This document shows positions 27,480 through 36,794 of a DNA stretch of 64,000 nt, one piece after another. Source of the DNA: Microvirga pakistanensis (GTDB lineage: Bacteria > Pseudomonadota > Alphaproteobacteria > Rhizobiales > Beijerinckiaceae). How positions within the stretch are numbered: the first letter of the stretch is position 1; every line of letters begins with the position of its first letter. The position numbers and the translations under genes are program-made. The DNA lies in contig NZ_SPJX01000410.1 in the NCBI RefSeq assembly GCF_004458765.1, forward strand, positions 87,574 through 151,573. The letters run 5' to 3'. The notes under the pieces were generated by a model. It worked only from the letters and a program-made list of their open reading frames with translations, was not told the DNA's origin and ran no database searches.

Positions 27480-27686
27480 ATGCTCCCCATGCCTGTGCTC
27501 GATGCGAAAGCCCTGGAAATCGATTCTCAAGGAATGGCTTTCCTGACAAGCGTCCTGCATCCACGTCCCGACGCCACCGTGCTCCAGCCGAATGAAGTAC
27601 CCCAGCCGAAGAGGCTGCCGTACAATGTGCGGATGTATTTCCGCAGCGCGAGACGCACCAGGCAGCTCCTGACCCCTTTGGTGTAG
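27480..27686 (+). CDS. Small hypothetical protein
   Basis: An open frame of 68 codons (MLPMPVLDAKALEIDSQGMA...) with AGAGG just upstream and an alternative ATG at 27489. The C-terminal half is basic (PYNVRMYFRSARRTRQL). It has no signal peptide or membrane segment and matches no family I recognise. A hairpin with T-rich tail begins at its stop codon, which supports a real transcription unit. It lies 74 bases after galM. Confidence 0.4.
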   Translation: MLPMPVLDAKALEIDSQGMAFLTSVLHPRPDATVLQPNEVPQPKRLPYNVRMYFRSARRTRQLLTPLV

Positions 27687-27713
27687 CAGGCGTTTTCACG
27701 CCTGCCATTTCTT
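27686..27713 (+). terminator. Terminator between the small ORF and the M3 peptidase gene
   Basis: A 7-bp stem (GCAGGCG, CGCCTGC) with a TTTTCA loop, followed by CATTTCTTT. The stem starts at the last base of the small ORF's stop codon and ends next to the converging peptidase stop at 27714. Confidence 0.6.
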
Positions 27714-29774
27714 TCAGGCGGCCAGTCCGCGCTTGGCCAAAAGCGCGTCCGCCGTCGGAAGGCGGCCCCGGAATGCCGTGTAGGCTTCCGCCGGGTCACG
27801 AAGATTTCCCGCGGAATAGATGAAGCGCTTGAGCTTCTCCGCCATCTCCCCGTTGAAGGCGTCGCCCGTCTCCTCGAAGGCCGTGAAGGCGTCGGCGTCC
27901 AGAACCTCGGACCAGAGATAGCTGTAATAGCCCGAGGAATAGCCGTCGCCTGCGAACACATGGGTGAAGTGGGGCGTGCGATGGCGCATGATGATCTCCC
28001 GCGGCATGCCGATTTTCTCCAGCGTTTCCTTCTCGAAGGCGGAGATATCGAGACCCGTGACGTCCTTGCGGCGGTGGAGCTCCAGATCAACGAAGGCGGA
28101 GGCCAGGTACTCCACCGTCGCGAAGCCCTGGTTGAAGTTCCGTGCGGCCATGAGACGCTCGAGCAGCTCCTCGGGAATCGGCTCGCCTGTCCGGGAATGC
28201 GTGGCATAACGACGAAGAATGTCGGGCTGCGACAGCCAGTGTTCGTAGAGCTGTGAGGGCAATTCCACGAAATCGGTTGAGACCGCCGTTCCCGCGAGCA
28301 GGGGGTAGGTGACATCGGACAGAAGTCCGTGCAGCCCGTGGCCGAACTCGTGGAAGAGCGTGCGCGCATCGTCGAAGCTCAGGAGCGAAGGCTCGCCCGC
28401 GCCGGCTTTCGCGAAGTTCATCACATTGACGATGACGGGCCGCACGTCGCCCGTGAGCCTCTCCTGAGACCGGAAGGCGCTCATCCATGCGCCGCTGCGC
28501 TTGGAGGAGCGGGCGAAGTAATCGCCGATAAAGATGCCCACATGAGCCCCTTGGGAATCGAGCACCTGCCAGGCACGGATATCCGGATGATACTTCGGGA
28601 AGTCCTCCAGTTCCTGGAAACTCAACCCGAAGAGCCGCCGCGCCGTTTCGAAGGCTGCTTCGATGATTCGGTCGAGCTGGAAGTACGGCTTGATCGTCGC
28701 CTCGTCGAGATTGTGGCGCGCCATGCGCACCTGGTCCGCATAGAAGCGCCAGTCCCACGGCTCGATCACGATGTTGTCTCCCTGAGACTGGGCGAGGGCC
28801 TGCAGGTCGTCGCGCTCGGCCCCGGCACGGATCCGTGCAGGCGCCCACACCTCGTTCAGGAGCTTCAGCACCGCGTCCGGCGTCTTGGCCATGGTGTCGG
28901 AGAGCTTGAAATCGGCGAAGGTCTCATAGCCCAGCAGCCTCGCGCGTTCAGCGCGAAGCGCCGCCATCTCGGCGATGATCGCCTTGTTGTCGGTCGTTCC
29001 ATGATTGTCGCCGCGCGAAGCCCAGGCCCTGAAGGCCTGCTCGCGCAGATCGCGCCGCTTGGAAAACTGCAGGAAGGGTTCGATGCTGGAGCGCGCCAGG
29101 GTAATGACGTACTTGCCCTTCAGGCCACGCTCCTCCGCCGCCTGAGCGGCGGCCTCTCGCAGGAAAGGAGGAAGTCCCGCGAGCTCCTCCTCCGTTTCAA
29201 GCACGAGCTGATAGGATTTCTCGTCGGCCAGCACATTCTGCGAGAACTGAGTGCCGAGGCTCGCGAGACGCTCCGTGACCGCGGCGAGGCGCTTCTTCTC
29301 GTCGGGCGCGAGTTTCGCACCCGCGCGCACGAAAATGGTGTGATAGCGGTCGAGAACACGCGCCTGCTCCGCATCGAGACCGAGGCTCTCGCGCGCGTCG
29401 TAGAGAGACGCGACGCGCCGGTAGAGCGCCTCGTTCATGAAGATGCTGTTCCGGTGCTTGGCGAGGATCGGCGCCATCTCGCGCTCGATCGCCTGAATGG
29501 CCTCGTTGGTATGTGAGCCTGCGAGATTGAAGAACACGCCCCCCACCCGTTTGAGCGCGGCACCGCTGCGCTCCAGGGCCTCGATGGTATTGGCGAAGGT
29601 GGGGGCCGCTTCGCTTCCGGCGATGGCCGCGATCTCGGCCTGCTGATCGGCCAGGGCGTGGTCGAAGGCAGGTTTGTAATGCTCGGGCGCGATGCTCTCG
29701 AAGGGTGGAAGGCCGAAAGGGGTGTTCCAGGTGGCAAGGAGAGGATTGCCAGAGAGATTCGCGCTGGACGTCAT
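27714..29774 (-). CDS. M3-family peptidase (peptidyl-dipeptidase Dcp / oligopeptidase A type)
   Basis: A 686-residue zinc metallopeptidase cleaving short peptides in the cytoplasm. The zinc motif HEFGH lies in SFDDARTLFHEFGHGLHGLL with the third ligand Glu in STDFVELPSQLYEHW, and the substrate-binding FAGDGYSSGYYSYLWSEV is intact. The length equals that of E. coli Dcp (about 680). Distinguishing Dcp from oligopeptidase A is not safe by eye; the opening NPLLATWNTPFGLPPFESI is nearer Dcp. It is downstream of, and in the same direction as, a dienelactone hydrolase-like gene (48 bp). Confidence 0.92.
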   Translation of the reverse strand: MTSSANLSGNPLLATWNTPFGLPPFESIAPEHYKPAFDHALADQQAEIAAIAGSEAAPTFANTIEALERSGAALKRVGGVFFNLAGSHTNEAIQAIEREMAPILAKHRNSIFMNEALYRRVASLYDARESLGLDAEQARVLDRYHTIFVRAGAKLAPDEKKRLAAVTERLASLGTQFSQNVLADEKSYQLVLETEEELAGLPPFLREAAAQAAEERGLKGKYVITLARSSIEPFLQFSKRRDLREQAFRAWASRGDNHGTTDNKAIIAEMAALRAERARLLGYETFADFKLSDTMAKTPDAVLKLLNEVWAPARIRAGAERDDLQALAQSQGDNIVIEPWDWRFYADQVRMARHNLDEATIKPYFQLDRIIEAAFETARRLFGLSFQELEDFPKYHPDIRAWQVLDSQGAHVGIFIGDYFARSSKRSGAWMSAFRSQERLTGDVRPVIVNVMNFAKAGAGEPSLLSFDDARTLFHEFGHGLHGLLSDVTYPLLAGTAVSTDFVELPSQLYEHWLSQPDILRRYATHSRTGEPIPEELLERLMAARNFNQGFATVEYLASAFVDLELHRRKDVTGLDISAFEKETLEKIGMPREIIMRHRTPHFTHVFAGDGYSSGYYSYLWSEVLDADAFTAFEETGDAFNGEMAEKLKRFIYSAGNLRDPAEAYTAFRGRLPTADALLAKRGLAA

Positions 29775-29822
29775 CGTTGAAGTGCTCCGCCTGATCGTTC
29801 GCTGTTTCGAGTCTTAGCCGCC

Positions 29823-30602
29823 TCAACCGTTCATCGGAAGAGGCGTGGTGTCGGTGCTGGTCAAATAGCGGCGCAGGAAGGCGAGCGCCCGCTGCGTGGC
29901 GTCCTTTTCCGCAGCGCCATGGAAGCCGTGCCCCTGGCCCGGATAAACCTTGACCTCATGCGGCACGTTCTGCTGGCGCAGGAGGGCCTCCACCGCATAG
30001 GCGTTGGCGACCGGCACGATTGGGTCGGCGGAGCCATGCAGCACGAGGGTCGGCGGCAGCCGAGAGGTCGTGGCGATGGCGCCCTGAGGCAGGGGACCGA
30101 AGTAGTTCACCAAGGTTTTCACGCGCCGATCCATGGAAGAGACGGCCAGGCCCAGCGCGGCGCCCAGGGAAACGCCGACGATGCCGATGCGGTCGGCATC
30201 CGCTCCCGGATAGCTGGACGCGAAGGTCAATGCATCCTGCACGGTATTCATCCAGGGCATGAAATTCTGGAAGAGGGTGGTGAAGGAGGCCCGCCTTTCG
30301 CCGGTCCGGTCCAGGTAATGGACAAGATGCACCTGATAGCCGGCGGCGGCCATGCCGCGGGCACCATCGCGGTATTGGGTGTTGTAGCTCAAGCCGTCCG
30401 CTCCATGCAGCATGAGCACGGCAGGGCGCCGAGCGGAGCCGGAGGGCTGAAAGGTCTCGACGGCAATGGACTTGCCGCCGCTCGTGAAGGCGTTGCGCTT
30501 TTCCGTCAGCGGCATCGTTCGGGCTTGATCCTGTTGGGCATGAAGGGAGGACGAGGCGGCGAGGGCCGCACCGGCCATAAGGCTGCGTCTCGTGAGCGAC
30601 AT
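29823..30602 (-). CDS. Dienelactone hydrolase-like alpha/beta hydrolase, Tat-exported
   Basis: A 259-residue serine hydrolase. A Tat-type signal (SLTRRSLMAGAALAASS...) suggests folded export to the periplasm. The alpha/beta core shows PAVLMLHGADGLSYNT (oxyanion region), nucleophile Ser in IGIVGVSLGAALGLA, an Asp in VLHGSADPIVPV and His in GQGHGFHGAAEKDA. Dienelactone hydrolases carry Cys at the nucleophile; here it is Ser, so another ester may be the substrate. The start is uncertain: ATGs at 30602 and 30614 both lack a good ribosome site, and the frame runs upstream without a convincing start. Confidence 0.82.
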   Translation of the reverse strand: MSLTRRSLMAGAALAASSSLHAQQDQARTMPLTEKRNAFTSGGKSIAVETFQPSGSARRPAVLMLHGADGLSYNTQYRDGARGMAAAGYQVHLVHYLDRTGERRASFTTLFQNFMPWMNTVQDALTFASSYPGADADRIGIVGVSLGAALGLAVSSMDRRVKTLVNYFGPLPQGAIATTSRLPPTLVLHGSADPIVPVANAYAVEALLRQQNVPHEVKVYPGQGHGFHGAAEKDATQRALAFLRRYLTSTDTTPLPMNG

Positions 30603-30786
30603 GGAAGCTGGCATGCGAGGGAAGAAACCAAGGACAGCCCTGGAGATGGGAATGGGCGGCTTCGGCACCCAGATGGCAAAAGGTCCCATCCCGCGCCTTC
30701 GGGAAACGGCCAAGGATCGATTTGCCGGGTCCATACGTTGTTTGCTGAGGGGAAGAACCCCCACTGTGAGTAGAGACCGAACCGCG

Positions 30787-32811
30787 ATGCCTCCTGCACC
30801 CTTGCCCGGGCCACCACTCCCAGAGACGGAGATCCAGCCCCCCGGCGTTCCGGGCCTGTCCGGACTGCTGACGCTGGCGGTGGGCGTTGTCGTGCTGGCA
30901 GGGCTCTATGTCGGTCGCGAGGTGTTCCTGCCCGTCGTCCTCGCCATCCTGCTCGCCTTCGTGCTCGCGCCCTTCGTGGATCTGATGCGCAAATGGCACC
31001 TGGGCCGGGTGCCCGCCGTCATCATCGCGGTATTGGTCACCCTCGGGATCATCGTGTCTCTCGGGGGGCTCATCGGTTTCCAGCTCGCTGGTCTGGCATC
31101 GGACATTCCGCGCTACCAGACCACGATCGAGCAGAAGGTCGGCTCCCTGCGGGAGGGGACGCTCGGCAAGCTGCCAGGCATGCTGCGCGACTTCGGTCGC
31201 CGGTTCGACCGGGCGGTCGGCGAGCAACCGCCCGAAGCAGCCTCCCCATCTCCGTCCAGCACGGCCGAGCCCGCCCCCGAGGAGCCGAAGCCCCTGCCGG
31301 TGGAGGTGCATGAGCCGGATCCGACGCCCGCGCAGGTCGCGCGCAACGTCCTGCTGCCCATGCTGGCGCCTCTCGCGACGATGGGCATCGTGTTCGTGGT
31401 GCTCGTTTTCATTCTCATGCAGCGCGAAGACCTGCGCGACCGCATGATCCGCCTGTTCGGCTCGAGCGACCTGCACCGGACCACGGCTGCCATGGACGAT
31501 GCCGCACGGCGGTTGAGCCGCTACTTTCTCACCCAGCTTGCATTGAATGCGAGCTTCGGCGTCGTGGCCGGAGTCGGCCTGTGGCTGATCGGCGTGCCGA
31601 GCCCGGCCCTGTGGGGCGTTTTCGCGGCGCTGATGCGCTTCGTGCCCTATATCGGCTCCTTCGTGGCCGCCGCCCCTCCGATCCTTCTCGCCGCCGCCGT
31701 CGATCCCGGCTGGTCCATGGCCCTGATGGCCTTGGCTCTGTTCGTGATCGGCGAGCCTCTCATGGGGCATGTCGTCGAACCCATTGTCTATGGGCAGAGC
31801 ACGGGCCTGTCTCCCTTCGCGGTTGTCATCTCGGCGATCTTCTGGACCTGGATCTGGGGACCCGTGGGCCTGCTCATCGCAACACCCCTGACCCTCTGCC
31901 TCGTAGTGCTGGGACGCCATGTGGAGAGGCTCGAATTTCTGGACGTCATGCTCGGCGACAGGCCCGCCCTGACCCCGGCGGAGAACCTCTACCAGCGCAT
32001 GCTCGCCGGCGATCCCGACGAGGCGCTCGACTCGGCGGAGGTTCTGCTCAAGGAGCGCTCGCTCACATCCTATTACGACGAGGTGGCGCTCAAAGGGCTC
32101 CAGCTTGCGGCCAATGACGCGACGCGCGGCGTGCTCACCCATCGCCAGCTCGATCAGGTGAGAGACGTGATCAGGGCTCTCGTGCAGGATCTCGGCTCCC
32201 ATGACGATGTCGAACCGCCGCCGCACGAGACCAGGGACGAGCCGGTGGCATCGCCCCAAAGCGAAAGGCCTGAGATCAAGGAGCCCGCCGTCGTTGGCGA
32301 GATGCCGCACGAGAGCAAGATCCCCGAGGCGTGGAAAGCGGAAGGTGCCGTCATGTGCATCGCCGGGCGCGGTCCTCTCGACGAGGCTGCGTCCGAGATG
32401 CTGGTGCAGCTTCTGAACAAGCACGGGCTCGGAAGCCGCTTGGTCCCTCACGAGGCCGTGTCACGTTCGGCCATCTACAATCTCGATACGACAGGCGTGC
32501 AGATGATCTGCATCAGCTATCTCGAGATCAGCGGCACGCCGGCGCATCTGCGCTACCTGCTGCGGCGATTGCGGAAGAAATCGCCCAAGGCGCCCATTCT
32601 CGTGGGCCTCTGGCCTGCCGAGGATGCGGTCTTGAAGAGTGAGTCGATGCGCTCGACCCTCGGAGCCGATTACTATGTCTCGTCCATGCGCGATGCAGTG
32701 GTGCGGTGCCTGAAGGTCGCAACCGGTGAGGAGGACCTGCCGCTCACGGTGACCTCCGATCAGGCCGCAAAGGGGGCAGCGGCGAGAAAGCGCCTGCCGC
32801 TGCCTGCCTGA
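30787..32811 (+). CDS. AI-2E family permease with C-terminal B12-binding-like domain
   Basis: A 674-residue inner-membrane protein. Residues about 25-390 are an AI-2E/PerM permease: membrane segments at 25-60 and 75-105, a Pro/Glu-rich insert near 150-185, then FVPYIGSFVAAAPPILLAA and FGEP-like VIGEPLMGHVVEPIVYGQS, with SPFAVVISAIFWTWIWGP. Most family members are 340-400 residues. Here a cytoplasmic linker is followed at about 519-640 by a Rossmann-like region (AVMCIAGRGPLDEAASEML, LLNKHGLGSRLVPHEAVS, VQMICISYLEISGTPAHLRY) that looks like a cobalamin- or response-regulator-type alpha/beta domain. The substrate is unknown. The ATG at 30787 is chosen because upstream codons are non-conserved. 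It converges on dppF with a 2-bp gap. Confidence 0.82.
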   Translation: MPPAPLPGPPLPETEIQPPGVPGLSGLLTLAVGVVVLAGLYVGREVFLPVVLAILLAFVLAPFVDLMRKWHLGRVPAVIIAVLVTLGIIVSLGGLIGFQLAGLASDIPRYQTTIEQKVGSLREGTLGKLPGMLRDFGRRFDRAVGEQPPEAASPSPSSTAEPAPEEPKPLPVEVHEPDPTPAQVARNVLLPMLAPLATMGIVFVVLVFILMQREDLRDRMIRLFGSSDLHRTTAAMDDAARRLSRYFLTQLALNASFGVVAGVGLWLIGVPSPALWGVFAALMRFVPYIGSFVAAAPPILLAAAVDPGWSMALMALALFVIGEPLMGHVVEPIVYGQSTGLSPFAVVISAIFWTWIWGPVGLLIATPLTLCLVVLGRHVERLEFLDVMLGDRPALTPAENLYQRMLAGDPDEALDSAEVLLKERSLTSYYDEVALKGLQLAANDATRGVLTHRQLDQVRDVIRALVQDLGSHDDVEPPPHETRDEPVASPQSERPEIKEPAVVGEMPHESKIPEAWKAEGAVMCIAGRGPLDEAASEMLVQLLNKHGLGSRLVPHEAVSRSAIYNLDTTGVQMICISYLEISGTPAHLRYLLRRLRKKSPKAPILVGLWPAEDAVLKSESMRSTLGADYYVSSMRDAVVRCLKVATGEEDLPLTVTSDQAAKGAAARKRLPLPA

Positions 32812-32813
32812 CT

Positions 32814-33793
<980 letters not shown>

Positions 33794-33797
<4 letters not shown>

Positions 33798-34810
33798 GAT
33801 GCAGTCTCCGTCCGAATGGGATGATCGTGCTGGATGGCGGCTGTCCGGTTCGGGTCGCCGAGCGGATAATGGCAGCGGATGTGCCCGCCGGCCCAGGGCC
33901 GCAGCTCTGGCCGCACATGGCGTGAATGCTCGGTGGCATAGGCGCAGCGCGGGCTGAACAGGCAGCCCTTCGGACGGTCGTAGAGGCCCGGCACCACGCC
34001 GGGAATCGTGGCAAGGCGTCCGCCTTCGCTGCGCTCCGGCAGGGCCGCGAGCAGGGCCGCCGTGTAGGGATGCTGCGGCGATGCGAAAAGATCCGCGGCG
34101 GAGCGCTCCTCCATGATCTGGCCCGCATACATCACCATCACGCGCTTGGCGGTATCGGCAACGACGCCCATGTTGTGTGTGATCATGACAAGGCCCATGT
34201 CGCGTTCCTTCTGGAGCGTCATGAGCAGGTCGAGGATCTGCGCCTGGATCGTCACGTCGAGCGCCGTGGTCGGCTCGTCGGCAATGAGGAGCTTGGGGTT
34301 GCAGGCGATCGCCATGGCGATCATCACGCGCTGGTTCATGCCGCCCGACATCTGATGCGGAAAGGCGGAGAGGCGGCTTTCAGGCGAGGGAATGCCCACC
34401 TGCTCGAGCAATTCGATGGCCCGGCGCCGCGCCGCCTTGCGATCCATGCCCTCGTGCAGGCGCAGCGTCTCCGTGAGCTGAAACCCGATGGTGAAGGACG
34501 GGTTCAGGCTCGTCATCGGCTCCTGGAAGATCATGGCGACGTCCTTGCCCGTGAGCTTGCGGCGCTCGCGTTCGGAGATCGTCAGGAGATCGCGGCCGTT
34601 GAAGATGAGCTTGTCCGCCTTCACGCGGCCAGGAAAGGGGATGAGGCCCATGAGGGCCAGCATCGTCACGCTTTTGCCGGATCCCGATTCGCCCACGACG
34701 CCGAGAACCTCGCCTTCCTCGAGCTTGAGGCTGACGCCGTCCACGGCACGCATGATGCCGCCTTGGGTCGGAAACTCGACCGATAGATTTTCAATTTCGA
34801 CAAGAGCCAT
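33794..34810 (-). CDS. dppD: Dipeptide ABC transporter ATP-binding protein DppD
   Basis: A 338-residue ATPase, partner of DppF. Walker [29 protein letters not shown], signature [19 protein letters not shown], Walker [17 protein letters not shown] and the C-terminal [14 protein letters not shown] motif. It starts two bases after the dppC stop and overlaps dppF by four bases. Confidence 0.93.
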
Positions 34811-34812
34811 GA

Positions 34813-35724
34813 TCAGCGCTTCAGTTTGGGATCCAGGGCGTCACGAAGGCCGTCGCCCAGAAGATTGAAGGCAAGAACCGTGATGAGGATCGCGAGGCCC
34901 GGGAAGGTCACGACCCACCACGCACGGAGCACGAACTCGCGGGCATCGGCCAGCATGGTGCCCCATTCGGGTGAGGGCGGCTGCGCACCGAGGCCCAGGA
35001 AGCCGAGAGCTGCGGCATCGAGGATGGCGGTGGAAATGCCGAGCGAGGCCTGCACGATCAGAGGTGCGGTGCAGTTCGGCAGAACTTCCTTGAACATCAG
35101 CCGTGTCGTCCCGGCTCCGCTCACGCGAGCCGCCATCACATAATCCTTGGAGGTTTCGGTGATGACCGCCGCGCGGGCAAGCCGCACGTAATGCGGCAAG
35201 ATCACGAGGGCCACGGCGAGCATGGCGTTCATCAGGCCTGGGCCCAGCACCGCCACGATCACGATGGCGAGCAGAAGGCTCGGCAGCGTGAGGACGATAT
35301 CCATCAGGCGCATGATGAAGATCTCGGTGAGGCCCCGGAAGAAGCCGGCGACGAGGCCGAGCACGGTGCCGATCACGATCGAGATCGCCACCACGGCGAT
35401 GCCGATGAGAAGCGACAGGCGCGCACCGTGGATCAGGCGCGAGAGGATATCGCGTCCGATAGGATCGGTGCCCAGCGGATAAGCGATCGATCCGCCCTCC
35501 TGCCAGAACGGGGGCTTCAGAGCGAGGGCCGTGTTGGTTATGTTCGGATCATGCGGAGCGATCACCGGCGCCAGCAGGGCGACGAGGACGACGGCGACGA
35601 TGATGACGAGGCCGGCAACGGCGCCGTGATTGGCGCTGAAATAGCCCCAGAACTCGCGAAGCGGATGGGGAGGGGTGGCCGTCGGAGCCGCGACGGCCGG
35701 AGCTTCCATGGTTTCAGTGGTCAT
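34813..35724 (-). CDS. dppC: Dipeptide ABC transporter permease DppC
   Basis: A 303-residue inner-membrane permease. A cytoplasmic Pro/Ala-rich N terminus precedes the first helix ([20 protein letters not shown]), then [21 protein letters not shown], the DppC/OppC signature, and the coupling loop [37 protein letters not shown] is also typical. The ATG at 35724 overlaps the dppB stop by four bases; longer upstream reading is antisense-like sequence within dppB. Confidence 0.93.
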   Translation of the reverse strand: MTTETMEAPAVAAPTATPPHPLREFWGYFSANHGAVAGLVIIVAVVLVALLAPVIAPHDPNITNTALALKPPFWQEGGSIAYPLGTDPIGRDILSRLIHGARLSLLIGIAVVAISIVIGTVLGLVAGFFRGLTEIFIMRLMDIVLTLPSLLLAIVIVAVLGPGLMNAMLAVALVILPHYVRLARAAVITETSKDYVMAARVSGAGTTRLMFKEVLPNCTAPLIVQASLGISTAILDAAALGFLGLGAQPPSPEWGTMLADAREFVLRAWWVVTFPGLAILITVLAFNLLGDGLRDALDPKLKR

Positions 35725-36731
35725 CGCGTATGCCTGATGCGAGGATTGATGAGACCGTAGGCGAGGTCGACGAGAAGGTTCACACCCATCACCACGACGC
35801 CGAGCAGCAGAGCCCCGCCCTGCAGGACGGGATAGTCGCGGCGGAAGATGGCGTCGATGAGCCATTTGCCCACACCCGGCCAGGAGAAGATGGTCTCGGT
35901 GAGGATGGCGCCGGTAAACAGCACGCCGATCTGCAGGCCGATCACGGTCACGACCGGGATGAGGGCATTGCGCAGGGCGTGCAGGGCGACGATGCGCAGG
36001 CGCGAAAGCCCCTTGGCCTTGGCGGTTCGAATGTAGTCTTCGCCGAGAACCTCCAGCATCGCGGAGCGGGTCATGCGGGCGATCACGGCAAGCGGCACGG
36101 TTCCGAGAACGATCGTGGGAAGGATCAGGTGCTGGACGGCCGACCAGAATGCTCCTTCCTCCTCGGAGAGAAGCGTGTCGATCAGCAGGAAACCGGTGGT
36201 CGGCTCGATGTAATACAGAACGTCGATGCGACCGGAGACCGGGGTGAGATCGAACTGCACCGAAAAGATCAGGATGAGGATGAGTCCCCACCAGAAGATC
36301 GGCATGGAATAGCCCGTGAGCGAAATGCCCATCACGCCATGGTCGAAGATCGAATTTCGTCGAAGCGCCGCGATGATGCCTGCCGGAAGGCCAATGATCA
36401 GGGCGAAAAGGATCGCGCAGAGCGCCAGTTCGACGGTTGCCGGAAACAGGGCCCTGAACTCGTTCAGCACCGGCTCCTGCGTGATCATCGACTTGCCCAG
36501 GTCTCCCTGGAGCACGCGGGCCAGATAGATCCCGTACTGGACGATGATCGGCTTGTCGAAACCATATTCCTTGCGCAGTTGCTCATGGCGCGCGGGATCG
36601 ATGCCGCGCTCGCCTGCAAGCGTTTCGATCGGATCGCCCGGCACGAGGCGGATCAGGAAAAAGGCGAGCAGCGTGATGCCGATGAAGGTCGGGATGATCA
36701 GGCTGACGCGGGTCAGGATGAATCTAAGCAT
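35721..36731 (-). CDS. dppB: Dipeptide ABC transporter permease DppB
   Basis: A 336-residue permease beginning MLRFILTRVSLIIPTFIGIT, the typical DppB/OppB N terminus, with VPGDPIETLAGERG and YGFDKPIIVQYGIYL following. The coupling loop is DYIRTAKAKGLSRLRIVALHAL, and ILTETIFSWPGVGKWLIDAI is a family signature. The ATG at 36731 is chosen for the family start; the ribosome site is weak. It is preceded by a terminator-like hairpin after dppA, so its transcript level is probably lower than that of dppA. Confidence 0.93.
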   Translation of the reverse strand: MLRFILTRVSLIIPTFIGITLLAFFLIRLVPGDPIETLAGERGIDPARHEQLRKEYGFDKPIIVQYGIYLARVLQGDLGKSMITQEPVLNEFRALFPATVELALCAILFALIIGLPAGIIAALRRNSIFDHGVMGISLTGYSMPIFWWGLILILIFSVQFDLTPVSGRIDVLYYIEPTTGFLLIDTLLSEEEGAFWSAVQHLILPTIVLGTVPLAVIARMTRSAMLEVLGEDYIRTAKAKGLSRLRIVALHALRNALIPVVTVIGLQIGVLFTGAILTETIFSWPGVGKWLIDAIFRRDYPVLQGGALLLGVVVMGVNLLVDLAYGLINPRIRHTR

Positions 36732-36742
36732 GGCCAAAACGG

Positions 36743-36775
36743 AAAAAGGCGGAGCGGCCATGAGGCCGCTCCGCC
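36743..36775 (-). terminator. Terminator/attenuator between dppA and dppB
   Basis: On the minus strand a perfect 12-bp GC-rich stem with a 4-nt loop (36748-36775) is followed directly by TTTTT and, soon after, TTTT. It begins 20 bases after the dppA stop and ends 12 bases before the dppB start. It has every feature of a Rho-independent terminator inside the operon. Confidence 0.85.
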
Positions 36776-36794
36776 AGGTTAACGGGATACGGGC

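Noticed and set aside
29956..32451. An 831-codon minus-strand frame across the hydrolase and AI-2E genes
   Set aside because: Low-complexity His/Gln/Asp-rich translation, no start signal, and it contradicts two well-supported genes.
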